The translations under genes were made by a program, and so were the position numbers. Positions 17,648 to 25,806 of a stretch of 64,000 nucleotides of DNA are shown piece by piece. The stretch comes from Pseudoduganella plicata (GTDB lineage: Bacteria > Pseudomonadota > Gammaproteobacteria > Burkholderiales > Burkholderiaceae_D), in assembly GCF_004421005.1 (NCBI RefSeq), contig NZ_CP038026.1, forward strand, positions 4,960,001 through 5,024,000. Direction: 5' to 3'. Under the pieces are notes generated by a model. The model made no database searches. It was given only the letters and a program-made list of their open reading frames with translations, and had not been told where the DNA came from. Each line of letters begins with the position of its first letter. The first letter of the stretch is position 1.

Positions 17648-20440
17648 TCAGAAGAACTTGTAGCTTGCGCCCAGCTTGAAGTAGCGGCCGATGGCGCCGG
17701 AAGCGTCCATCGGGTTGTAGCCCAGCGCGCCGTACGTCAGCGGATCGAGCGGCGCCACCTTGTCGAACACGTTGCTGACGGAAGCAAAGAACGTCAGCTG
17801 CTTGTTGACGTTCCAGCGCGTGGACAGGTCCACCGTCGTGAACGACGCGATCTCGCAGTTCTTCGTGCCCGGCTGGCCGTTGGCCAGCAGCGATGCGCAC
17901 GGGTTACCCTCGAACAGGATGTTCTTCATCTTGTCGCGGTAGTTCACGTTGCCCGAGAAGTTCCACGCGCCGATGTCCCACGAGGCCGTTGCGTTGACCT
18001 TGTTCTTCGGCGTGCCGGCGCAGTTCGACGTATCGCAGTTGCCGTGCGTGCCGGCAAACTGGTACGCGCGCGTGGCCGACTCCTGGCGCAGCCAGGATGC
18101 GGTATGGCTGATGACGACGCCCAGGTTCAGGCGGCCGTATTCGCCCAGGCGCAGGCGCTGGCGCACGTCCAGGTCAACACCCGACACTTCCGTGAAGCTG
18201 GAGTTGCGGTACGGCGCCTGCGTCATGATCAGCGTGCCCGAGTTCGGGATGACCTGGCCGTTGATGACGAGGTTGTTGTCCGAGCGGATCGCCGTCGGCA
18301 GCGCGGCGGCCTCGTTGTACGGCAGCGGATTGATCTCGTTGCTGCGCTTGATCTTCCAGCCGTCCAGCGCAATGCTGGTACCGTCGAACGGATCCCAGAC
18401 GAGGCCGAGCGAGTAGCCTTTCGACGTTTCCGGCTGCAGGTTCGGATTGCCGACCTTGACGGCCGCGACGGACAGGCCGCAGTCCGTCGACGTTGCACCG
18501 CCGGCCGTCAGGGCCTGCCCACCCGGGCAGCGCACCGGATCGGCCACGGTGGAGTTGCCGGTGGACTGCGAACGCGTGCCGCCTTCGGCCGGGCCCGGCG
18601 CGCGGAAGCCTTCCGTGTACGTGCCGCGCAGCGCAAAGTTCTTCACCGGCGTCCACTTGATGCCGGCCTTCGGCGTCGTCGAGTTGAAGTTGTCGTATTT
18701 GTCGTAACGCACGGCGGCGGAGAGTTCCACGCCGGTCAGCACGGGCGCCAGCAGCTCGGCGTAGACGGCCGACACCTTCGAGTCGCCAAAGGCGGCCACG
18801 TAGTTCGAGTTGATCGAACCGTTTTCCGAGCCCGACAGCGAAGGATTGCTCAGTTTCTCGCGACGATGCTCGGCACCGACGGCAATACCCAGGTTACCGC
18901 CGGGCAGGGCAAACAGCTCGCGCGATGCCTTGAAGTCGACGACGGCCAGGCTGCTCTTCGACAGCGACGCGGCGTTGACGGCCAGCGCCGCATACAGCGA
19001 CGCCGGGTTGCGGCCCGCTTCCGCGCCCATGTAGTACGGGAAGTACTGCGACGTGGGATCGCCCAGCGCCGCGCGCATCACGTTCATGTTCAGCATGTTC
19101 GTGTAGATCAGCTGCAGCTCGGAATTCGAGTACGTGAAGCCGGTGTCGTAGTCCCAGCCGAAGGCCGAACCCTTGATGCCCGCCACGAAGCGCTTGAACT
19201 CGTTGTTGGCTTTGCGCACGCTCGGGCCGATGTCGCCGGCCAGGTAGCGGATGCGGGCCGGCGCGCCGAACGGGTTCTGTGGGTGCGAGGCGGCCAGCAG
19301 GTTCAGGTTGCTGTAGTTGATGAAGCCTTGCGGGTTCTGCGCGTTCGGCGGGAACGCCACCGTCGGCGTGAACGATGGCGGCACCATCGTAAACGACGTG
19401 TCGCGCTTCGAGTAGCCCACCTCGACGTACGCTTGCGTGGCCGGGTTCACCTGGAAGGTGCCGCGCGTGTACAGGTTGACGGATTCGATCTCCGGCTGCA
19501 TGTCGCGCCACTGGTTCACGTGCGTCAGGCAGCCGCCGTTGGCACCGGTCTGGTCCTGCGTGGCGGTGAGGCCGGCGCAGCCCGGCAGGGTGACATAATT
19601 GGTGGTGACGGGGTTGCGCACGGCGCCGGCAACGCTCTGGTTGGCATTGTTGGTGCCGGAAATAAAGCCGTTGGCGAACTGCGTGCCGACGGGAAAGCCC
19701 CATGGCCGCAGGTCGCCCGCGCCGATATAGCCACGCCGGCCCGAGCGGTCGCTGTTGGCGATGCTGTCGGACTGCATGTACTCGGCGTTGACCACCCAGT
19801 TGTAGCGGTCCTCTTCCAGGTCGCCCTGGCCGTAGGTGATCGACGCCTTGTTCTGCTTGCCGTCGTCATAGCGCGACCAGCCCGTGTCCGCCTTCAGCTC
19901 CAGGCCGCGGAAATCCTTGCGCAGGATAATGTTGACGACACCGGCAATCGCATCCGCGCCGTACGTGGACGAGGCGCCGTCCTTCAGGATCTCGATGCGC
20001 TCGACGATCTGCATCGGCACGGTGGACAGGTCGGTAAAGCTTTTCTGGCCGTCGTCGGCGCGGGCAAACGGCGCCATGCGCCGGCCGTTCAGCAGCACGA
20101 GGGTCGAGGTGGCGCCCAGGCCGCGCAGCGAGATGGCGGTGGAGCCCGCCGCGAAGCCGTTGCCGAACCCGGTCGGCAGCGAACCGGCGCCGTCCACGGC
20201 CAGGGTTTGCAGGTATTCGGCCACGGTGCCCTTGCCGGAGCGCAGCAGCTCTTCACGGCTGACGACCTGGACCGGCGACGCCGTCTCGGCGGTCGCGCGC
20301 TTGATGCTCGAGCCGGTGATCTCGACCCGTTGAATATTTGTATTGTCCTGTGCTGTCGCTGCGCCCGTCAGGCCCAGCGAAGCGGCGAAGCCGCCGGCGC
20401 ACAACAGGCGCACCGAACGCGACATCATTTTTTCTACCAT
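17648..20440 (-). CDS. TonB-dependent outer-membrane receptor (5 of 5 in cluster)
   Basis: A 930-residue receptor. The signal peptide 'MVEKMMSRSVRLLCAGGF' ends near 'GAATAQDN', followed by 'QRVEITGSSIKR'. The plug ('LRGLGATSTLVLLNGRRMAP', 'VERIEILKDGASSTYGADAIAGVVNIIL') and the C-terminal block 'PLTYGALGYNPMDASGAIGRYF' match the receptor at 3971-6859 closely, while the signal peptide matches those of receptors 3 and 4. The barrel ends 'LGASYKFF', with one residue after the usual terminal Phe. The ATG has GGAGGTAGTTC upstream. It diverges from the ABC transporter operon across a 442-bp gap with an NtrC-box-like palindrome. Confidence 0.93.
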   Translation of the reverse strand: MVEKMMSRSVRLLCAGGFAASLGLTGAATAQDNTNIQRVEITGSSIKRATAETASPVQVVSREELLRSGKGTVAEYLQTLAVDGAGSLPTGFGNGFAAGSTAISLRGLGATSTLVLLNGRRMAPFARADDGQKSFTDLSTVPMQIVERIEILKDGASSTYGADAIAGVVNIILRKDFRGLELKADTGWSRYDDGKQNKASITYGQGDLEEDRYNWVVNAEYMQSDSIANSDRSGRRGYIGAGDLRPWGFPVGTQFANGFISGTNNANQSVAGAVRNPVTTNYVTLPGCAGLTATQDQTGANGGCLTHVNQWRDMQPEIESVNLYTRGTFQVNPATQAYVEVGYSKRDTSFTMVPPSFTPTVAFPPNAQNPQGFINYSNLNLLAASHPQNPFGAPARIRYLAGDIGPSVRKANNEFKRFVAGIKGSAFGWDYDTGFTYSNSELQLIYTNMLNMNVMRAALGDPTSQYFPYYMGAEAGRNPASLYAALAVNAASLSKSSLAVVDFKASRELFALPGGNLGIAVGAEHRREKLSNPSLSGSENGSINSNYVAAFGDSKVSAVYAELLAPVLTGVELSAAVRYDKYDNFNSTTPKAGIKWTPVKNFALRGTYTEGFRAPGPAEGGTRSQSTGNSTVADPVRCPGGQALTAGGATSTDCGLSVAAVKVGNPNLQPETSKGYSLGLVWDPFDGTSIALDGWKIKRSNEINPLPYNEAAALPTAIRSDNNLVINGQVIPNSGTLIMTQAPYRNSSFTEVSGVDLDVRQRLRLGEYGRLNLGVVISHTASWLRQESATRAYQFAGTHGNCDTSNCAGTPKNKVNATASWDIGAWNFSGNVNYRDKMKNILFEGNPCASLLANGQPGTKNCEIASFTTVDLSTRWNVNKQLTFFASVSNVFDKVAPLDPLTYGALGYNPMDASGAIGRYFKLGASYKFF

Positions 20441-20882
20441 GAACTACCTCCACAGATGATTTTCAACGAGCGGCAGAGCGGGTGATTCTGCGATGCCAAG
20501 TGGAGAAGCGGTTCGCTTCTCGCCATGGCATGAAAGCACCCGTCATACTTTTCCGTCAATAAAGTTCGTCCAGCAAAATTGTTTAGTAATGCATCAAGTC
20601 GAGGCGCCGTTGCACCGGGGCGGTGCAATTGTCGGGACGCTGGCCCTTCCATCGCTCCAACTGTCGATATCGTCGTCTAACGCGCGAGAGGAATGCTCCG
20701 CAATGGCGCAGCGCCAGGAGCGGGAGTTTGTTGGGTATATGCGACAGCGGCTGCCAGGCGCGCGCGGGCCGTGATGCCCGCTGCGGCGATCGCCGCAGCA
20801 CGGTGCATTTTGCGTGTCGGATGCGTTATCGTTACGGCTTTTAGCGCCGAGCCGCCTGAGCCGCTCACGTGTAAGGAACCGG
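20441..20882. other. Divergent control region: receptor 5 / ABC transporter
   Basis: A 442-bp gap between divergent start codons. It holds the exact NtrC-type palindrome at 20611-20627. A GG-N10-GC element at 20640-20656 (CTGGCCC-N5-TCGCT) loosely resembles a sigma54 -24/-12 promoter on the plus strand, but it is only 13 bp from the palindrome, closer than NtrC sites usually are. No coding frame is supported. Confidence 0.5.
20611..20627. promoter_or_regulatory. Exact NtrC-consensus palindrome
   Basis: TGCACC-GGGGC-GGTGCA matches the published NtrC-binding consensus TGCACC-N5-GGTGCA in all twelve fixed positions. The flanking T/A pair extends it to TTGCACC/GGTGCAA. It sits 171 bp from the receptor start and 256 bp from the first permease gene. 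Nitrogen-controlled uptake of peptides would fit, but this is inference. Confidence 0.45.
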
Positions 20883-21821
20883 ATGCCCGCTTTTATCTTT
20901 CGCCGCCTGTGGCAGATGCTGCCGACCATGCTGGGCGTCGTGCTGCTCGTATTCTTGTTGTTCAACTGGGTGGGTGGCGACCCCGCTTATATCCTGGCTG
21001 GCAAGATGTCCAGCCCTGATGCGATTGCCAATATCCGCCGCCAGCTGGGCGTGGACGAGCCATATTACGTCCAGCTCGGCATCTTCCTGAAACAGATCGT
21101 CACCTTCGACTTCGGACAGAGCTGGGCCACGGGAGAACCGGTCGGCCGGATCATCGCCACGCGGCTGGGGCCGTCGCTGACGGTGCTGGTGCCGATGACG
21201 GTGCTGGAAACGCTGATCGGCGTGGCGCTGGCGCTGGCCGTCGCCTTTGTGCGCGGCTCGCTGACGGACCGCGCGGTCATGGTGGCGTGCACCGTCGGCA
21301 TGTCGATCTCGATTCTGGTGTACATCATCGTGTTCCAGTACGGGCTGGCATACCGCCTTGGCCTGTTCCCCGTGCAGGGGTGGGGCGACAACTTTACCGA
21401 CAACCTGCTGCGTTACGCCCCGCTGCCCATCCTGATCGGCCTGGCCGTGTCGATCGCGCCCACCTTGCGGCTGTACCGCAGCTTCGTGCTGGACGAAGTC
21501 AACCAGGATTACGTGCGCACGGCGCGCGCCAAGGGATTGCCGGAACGCCGCGTGCTGTGGGTGCACGTGCTGAGGAACGCCGCCATCCCCATCATCACGC
21601 ACGTGATGGCAAACCTGCCGGCGCTGTTGATCGGCGCCTTCCTGCTGGAGCGCTTTTTCGGCATTCCCGGCATCGGCCGCGAGGTGATCCTGGCCGTCGA
21701 GCGCAGCGACTTCCCCGTCATCAAGGCCGTCACCGTATACGTTGCCGCCGCCACGATGGTGTTCAACCTGCTGGCGGACCTGCTGTACCAGGCCGTCGAT
21801 CCACGGGTGCAGCTGTCATGA
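20883..21821 (+). CDS. Oligopeptide-type ABC transporter permease (OppB/DppB family)
   Basis: A 312-residue inner-membrane permease. I chose the ATG at 20883, with AAGGA just upstream, over a longer frame that lacks a membrane start. The first segment is 'MLGVVLLVFLLFNWVGGDP', a typical DppB N-terminus, with about six segments in all. The cytoplasmic EAA loop that contacts the ATPase is 'DYVRTARAKGLPERRVLWVHVLRNA'. The gene overlaps the next by 4 nt (ATGA), so translation is coupled. The family moves peptides, nickel, or microcin-like compounds inward. No periplasmic binding-protein gene is nearby, so the substrate cannot be assigned. Confidence 0.92.
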   Translation: MPAFIFRRLWQMLPTMLGVVLLVFLLFNWVGGDPAYILAGKMSSPDAIANIRRQLGVDEPYYVQLGIFLKQIVTFDFGQSWATGEPVGRIIATRLGPSLTVLVPMTVLETLIGVALALAVAFVRGSLTDRAVMVACTVGMSISILVYIIVFQYGLAYRLGLFPVQGWGDNFTDNLLRYAPLPILIGLAVSIAPTLRLYRSFVLDEVNQDYVRTARAKGLPERRVLWVHVLRNAAIPIITHVMANLPALLIGAFLLERFFGIPGIGREVILAVERSDFPVIKAVTVYVAAATMVFNLLADLLYQAVDPRVQLS

Positions 21822-22825
21822 CCGCGCTTCCCGTCGATCATGGTTCCGCAGGGCTGTGGACGTTGGCGTGGCGCCGGCTGCGCGAAGACCGCATCGCGAT
21901 GGTCGCGCTGGCCATCGTGGCCGCGTTTCTCGTCATGCTGATGCTGTCCGCCACCGGCCTCATTGCCGCCGACTGGGAAGAGGAAGTCGGCGTGAACTAT
22001 GCGCCGCCCGCGTTCGTCGGCGCCTCCGCCGCCACGATGCCGGCCGCCGGCGCTGCTACGCCGGTGCCGGACAATCCGTTCGACCCGCTGGCCGCCGACA
22101 TCGGCGCGCTACGGGGCGAAGGCGCTGCCACGGCCGCGCCGCGCCGCGCCACGCTGCCGTTCGGCGCCGACAAATGGGGGCACGACGTCGTCAGGAAAAC
22201 GATCAAGGGCGGCGAGACGTCCATCATCGTCGGCCTGATCGCCGCGCTGGTGGCGGTGGGGCTCGGTACCCTCTTCGGCGCCATTTCAGGATTCTATGGC
22301 GGCATCGTCGACGACCTGTTCAACTGGTTCTACAGCGTGTTCACGTCGATCCCGTCGATCCTCATGATCCTGACGGTGGCGGCCGTACTGCAGCAGAAAG
22401 GCGTGTTGACGATCGTGCTGATCCTCGGGCTGACGGGGTGGACGGGGCCGTACCGGCTGATCCGCGCCGAATACATGCGCCACAAGGCGCGCGAATACGT
22501 GCTGGCGGCCGATGCCATCGGCGCCTCGTCCTGGCGCAAGATGTTCGCCCATATCTTTCCCAACGTCAGCCACGTCGCGCTGGTGCAGCTGTCGATCCTG
22601 GCGGTGGGCTTCATCAAGGCCGAAGTGATCCTGTCGTTCCTGGGCTTTGGCGTGCCGGTGGGCGCCGTTTCGTGGGGCTCGATGCTGAACGAGGCGCAGA
22701 ACGAGCTGTTGCTGGGCAAATGGTGGCAGCTCACCAGCGCCGCCGTGGCGATGGCCGTGCTGGTGACGGCGTTCTCGCTGCTGGCGGACGCCCTGCGCGA
22801 CGCCCTCGACCCGAAGGTGAAATGA
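21818..22825 (+). CDS. Oligopeptide-type ABC transporter permease (OppC/DppC family)
   Basis: The second permease, 335 residues. A first membrane segment ('MVALAIVAAFLVMLMLSATGLIAA') is followed by a long periplasmic loop (about 48-118) rich in Ala and Pro, then 'DKWGHDVVRKTIKGGETSIIVGLIAALVAVGLGTLFG', the start of the conserved core. The EAA loop is 'YVLAADAIGASSWRKMFAHIFPN'. The long Ala/Pro-rich loop before the core resembles OppC proteins that lack the usual short linker; its role is unknown. It overlaps both neighbours by 4 nt. It pairs with the upstream permease to form the channel. Confidence 0.92.
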   Translation: MTALPVDHGSAGLWTLAWRRLREDRIAMVALAIVAAFLVMLMLSATGLIAADWEEEVGVNYAPPAFVGASAATMPAAGAATPVPDNPFDPLAADIGALRGEGAATAAPRRATLPFGADKWGHDVVRKTIKGGETSIIVGLIAALVAVGLGTLFGAISGFYGGIVDDLFNWFYSVFTSIPSILMILTVAAVLQQKGVLTIVLILGLTGWTGPYRLIRAEYMRHKAREYVLAADAIGASSWRKMFAHIFPNVSHVALVQLSILAVGFIKAEVILSFLGFGVPVGAVSWGSMLNEAQNELLLGKWWQLTSAAVAMAVLVTAFSLLADALRDALDPKVK

Positions 22826-24519
22826 TGGCGCCATTATTGCAAGTGCGCGGCCTGCGCATTGCCTTCCGCGTCGACAGGCGGACCACGTTCGAAGCCGTCA
22901 AGGGCATTTCGTTTAACGTGCCGCAGGACGCCACGGTGGCGCTGGTGGGCGAATCGGGCAGCGGCAAGTCGGTCAGCTCGCTGGCCATCATGGGGCTGCT
23001 GCCGAAGGCGACGACCTTGATCGCCCCCGCGGGCAGGGTCCTGTTCGACGGGCGAGACGTGCTGCACCTGCCGGACGCCGAGCGCCGCGCGCTGTGCGGG
23101 CGCGATATCGCCATGATCTTCCAGGAGCCGATGTCGTCGCTCAATCCCGTGTTCACGGTGGGGTACCAGATCGGCGAGGTGCTGCGCCGGCACATGGGGA
23201 TGAACCGCCGCCAGGCGCGGGCGCGCACCCTGGCGCTGCTGGACGAAGTGGGCATTCCCGACCCGCAGGCAAAGATCGACGCGTATCCCGGCCAGATGTC
23301 GGGCGGGCAGCAGCAGCGGGTGATGATCGCGATGGCGCTGGCCTGCGAGCCCAGGCTGCTGATCGCGGACGAACCGACGACGGCGCTGGACGTGACGATC
23401 CAGAAGCAGATCATTGCGCTGCTGGCCGCGCTGCGCCGCAAGCGCCGCATGTCCGTGCTGTTCATTACGCACGACCTGGGCCTGGTGGGCGAGATCGCCG
23501 ACGAAGTGATTGTCATGCGCCATGGCGAGATCCGCGAGACGGGTCCGGTGCGGACGATCTTCGGCGCCCCGCGCGATAACTACACGCGCGCGCTGCTGCA
23601 CTGCCGCCCGCCGCTGGACGCGCGGCCCTGGCGCCTGCCGGTCATCGCCGATTATATGGACGGCCAGGTCGAGGCGAATCCACGACAGCGCGAGCGGGGT
23701 TATGCGCCGGACGACGACATCGTGCTGGACGTGCGCAACCTGAAGAAAAGCTTCTGGGTCAAGGATGGGCTGTTCGGCAGGCGCGAGTTCCAGGCCGTGA
23801 AGGACGTGTCGTTCCGGCTGGCGCGGGGCAAGACGCTCGGCGTCGTCGGCGAATCGGGCTCGGGGAAAAGCACGATGGGGCTGACGTTGTTGCGCCTGCA
23901 CGAGGCCACGGCGGGCAGCGCGCTGTTCGAGGGGACCGACCTGCTGGCGCTGTCGAAGCGCCAGTTCCACCCTTACAAGCGGCGCATCCAGATCATCTTC
24001 CAGAATCCGTACGCGTCGCTCAACCCGCGCTTTACCGTCGGCCAGATCCTGCTGGAGCCGATGCGCCTGCACGGCATCGGTGCCGACGACCGCGAACGGG
24101 TGGCGCTGGTGCAGGCCCTCTTGGCCCGGGTGGGCCTGCCCCCGGTGGCCTATCACCGTTATCCGCACGAGTTTTCCGGCGGCCAGCGGCAGCGCATCGC
24201 CATTGCCCGCTGCCTGACGATGAAGCCGGAAATCCTCGTCTGCGACGAATCCGTGTCCGCGCTGGACGTCTCGGTGCAGGCGCAGGTGCTGAACCTGCTG
24301 CAGGAGCTGCAGGACGAATACGGCCTGTCCTATATCTTCATTTCGCACGATCTGGCGGTGGTGAAATACATCTCCGACCAGGTCATGGTGATGAACAAGG
24401 GAGAGGTCGTGGAGATCGGCGATGCGGATGAGCTGTACCGCGATCCCCGCCATCCGTACACGCGCACGCTGCTGGGCGCGATACCCCGATCGCCCGATGC
24501 GGCCCCTGAAGCCCGGTGA
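22822..24519 (+). CDS. Double ATPase of an oligopeptide-type ABC transporter (DppD-DppF fusion)
   Basis: A 565-residue protein with two complete nucleotide-binding domains in one chain, like YejF or GsiA. Domain 1 has Walker A 'GESGSGKS', signature 'SGGQQQRV' and Walker B 'LLIADEPTTALD'. Domain 2 has 'GESGSGKST', 'SGGQRQRI' and 'ILVCDESVSALD' (Ser where Pro is usual). Each domain ends with the oligopeptide-transporter tail ('DNYTRALL', 'HPYTRTLLGAIP'). Two ATGs lie in tandem (22822 and 22825). It overlaps the permease gene by 4 nt, completing a three-gene unit. The missing binding protein must be encoded elsewhere or supplied by another system. Confidence 0.94.
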   Translation: MMAPLLQVRGLRIAFRVDRRTTFEAVKGISFNVPQDATVALVGESGSGKSVSSLAIMGLLPKATTLIAPAGRVLFDGRDVLHLPDAERRALCGRDIAMIFQEPMSSLNPVFTVGYQIGEVLRRHMGMNRRQARARTLALLDEVGIPDPQAKIDAYPGQMSGGQQQRVMIAMALACEPRLLIADEPTTALDVTIQKQIIALLAALRRKRRMSVLFITHDLGLVGEIADEVIVMRHGEIRETGPVRTIFGAPRDNYTRALLHCRPPLDARPWRLPVIADYMDGQVEANPRQRERGYAPDDDIVLDVRNLKKSFWVKDGLFGRREFQAVKDVSFRLARGKTLGVVGESGSGKSTMGLTLLRLHEATAGSALFEGTDLLALSKRQFHPYKRRIQIIFQNPYASLNPRFTVGQILLEPMRLHGIGADDRERVALVQALLARVGLPPVAYHRYPHEFSGGQRQRIAIARCLTMKPEILVCDESVSALDVSVQAQVLNLLQELQDEYGLSYIFISHDLAVVKYISDQVMVMNKGEVVEIGDADELYRDPRHPYTRTLLGAIPRSPDAAPEAR

Positions 24520-24546
24520 TAAGATGGACAAAAAGATGGACAAACT

Positions 24547-25509
24547 ATGGCAAACCTGATTTCACTTCTGCAAGACTACGGCGTACTGATCGTCTTCATT
24601 GTCGTGCTGGTCGAGCAGATGGGTGCGCCCATTCCCGCCTATCCCGTGCTGATCGTCTCCGGTGCGCTGGCCGTGGACGGGGGCGGCACGTCTCTGGCAG
24701 GGGTGCTGGCAATCAGCCTCGCCGCCTGCATGCTGGCGGACTTCTTCTGGTTCCGCGCCGGACGGCATTACGGCAAGCGGATACTGAAACTGCTGTGCCG
24801 GATTTCGCTGTCGCCCGACTACTGCGTCAGCCAGACGGAGGACAACTTCCGCAAATGGGGCCCGAAATCGCTGATCGTCGCCAAATTCATCCCCGGTTTC
24901 AACACGATCGGGCCGCCGCTGGCAGGAGCGATGGGCACGCGCGTGTCCGTCTTCTTCAGCTACAGCGCGCTGGGCGGCCTGCTGTGGAGCCTGACGGGCA
25001 TCTCGATCGGCGCGTATTTCCACGCCAACGTCGACGACGTGCTGGACATGCTGGCGACGATGGGCAGCACGGCGCTGTCCGTGCTGGGCGCCTTGCTGGC
25101 GCTGTTCGTGCTCTTCAAATATGTCGAGCGGCGCCGCTTCCAGCGCGCCATGCGCACCGAGCGCATCAGCGTCGACCAGCTGAAGGGGCTGCTGGCGGAC
25201 GGCCACGAACCCATCCTGATCGACGCCCGCAGCGCGACGGCGCAGCAGATGGAACCGCCCGTGCCTGGGGCACTGCTGCTGAACGGCGACCCGCTCAGGA
25301 TCATCGACGCACTGCCGCGCGACCGCCACATCGTCGTCTACTGCAGTTGTCCGAACGACGTCACGGCCGCCACTGTGGCCAAGCAGTTGCAACAGCACGG
25401 CTACACGCTGGCCAAACCGCTGCACGGCGGCCTGGAGGCGTGGAACACGGCTTTCGCGGACGAGCGCACGGTGGTGGTGGCGGAACAGATTCCGGCGGAA
25501 GCCCGCTGA
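24547..25509 (+). CDS. DedA-family membrane protein with C-terminal rhodanese domain
   Basis: Residues 1-200 form a DedA (VTT/SNARE-associated) membrane domain with the motif 'E-x-x-x-x-P-(I)-P' ('VEQMGAPIPAYPVLIVSGAL') and 'KFIPGFNTIGPPLAGAMG', the re-entrant-loop signature. Residues about 210-305 form a rhodanese domain with the active-site loop 'VVYCSCPNDVTA' (Cys266, and Cys268 two residues on). DedA proteins act in undecaprenyl-phosphate or phospholipid flipping and envelope stress tolerance, by family knowledge; the rhodanese part could handle sulfane sulfur. The loop lacks the CRSGxR arginine of classic rhodaneses. It starts 27 nt after the ABC ATPase stop, behind two direct repeats of AAGATGGACAAA, and may be co-transcribed. 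Confidence 0.92.
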   Translation: MANLISLLQDYGVLIVFIVVLVEQMGAPIPAYPVLIVSGALAVDGGGTSLAGVLAISLAACMLADFFWFRAGRHYGKRILKLLCRISLSPDYCVSQTEDNFRKWGPKSLIVAKFIPGFNTIGPPLAGAMGTRVSVFFSYSALGGLLWSLTGISIGAYFHANVDDVLDMLATMGSTALSVLGALLALFVLFKYVERRRFQRAMRTERISVDQLKGLLADGHEPILIDARSATAQQMEPPVPGALLLNGDPLRIIDALPRDRHIVVYCSCPNDVTAATVAKQLQQHGYTLAKPLHGGLEAWNTAFADERTVVVAEQIPAEAR

Positions 25510-25526
25510 GACGGACTGCAAAAAAA

Positions 25527-25626
25527 CGGTGACAGGCTCCGGTTTCCCGGCCCGGATTATAAAACCGGTGACAGGCTCCTGTTAATTCGGGTTCCCATTG
25601 GGGAAACCGGAGCCTGTCACTGGTTT
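25527..25626. repeat. GGTGACAGGC-family repeat cluster, copies 3-5
   Basis: Three units lie within 100 bp: ACGGTGACAGGCTCCGGTTT from 25526, a second direct unit at 25563-25580 (CTCCTGTT variant) and an inverted unit at 25604-25626 (ACCGGAGCCTGTCAC). They could fold into alternative hairpins. They occupy the space after the DedA gene and before the glk operators. Confidence 0.75.
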
Positions 25627-25674
25627 TCGGGGCTGCCGGGCACCTCCGCCGGGATATATGGCATCACTATTTTG

Positions 25675-25687
25675 GTAGTCGTACTAC
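25675..25687. promoter_or_regulatory. Operator-like palindrome 1 upstream of glk
   Basis: GTAGT-CGT-ACTAC is a perfect 5-bp-arm palindrome, 120 bp before the glk start. Its arms share the GTA(G/C)T core with the second palindrome at 25727-25741. Confidence 0.45.
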
Positions 25688-25726
25688 GCTTCAGTTGGCG
25701 CTGTTTTCAGGGCTTTGTCGTACGGG

Positions 25727-25741
25727 TGTACTAAAACTACA
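25727..25741. promoter_or_regulatory. Operator-like palindrome 2 upstream of glk (HexR-like)
   Basis: TGTACTAAAACTACA has TGTA...TACA ends and an A-rich centre. It resembles reported operators of HexR, the RpiR-family regulator of glucose catabolism in proteobacteria. It ends 8 bp before the predicted -35 at 25750. The match to HexR is by memory of the motif and is not proved. Confidence 0.45.
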
Positions 25742-25749
25742 CGCAACTC

Positions 25750-25779
25750 TTGCGCCGTTGCTAAGAAATCCGATACGAT
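25750..25779 (+). promoter_or_regulatory. Predicted promoter of glk
   Basis: TTGCGC at 25750-25755 and TACGAT at 25774-25779 are 18 bp apart. Transcription would start near 25786, giving a short 5' leader of about 20 nt. Confidence 0.4.
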
Positions 25780-25806
25780 GAGGGGTCATTAATTTTCGTC
25801 CGAACC

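Noticed and set aside
20640..20656. A sigma54-like GG-N10-GC element after the NtrC-type palindrome
   Set aside because: Only the GG and GC pairs and a few other bases fit, and it is 13 bp from the palindrome, while NtrC sites usually lie much further upstream. Mentioned only as a weak possibility.
20594..20965. A 123-codon minus-strand frame in the gap before the first ABC permease
   Set aside because: It runs into the permease coding region on the other strand and has no protein-like composition or start signal.
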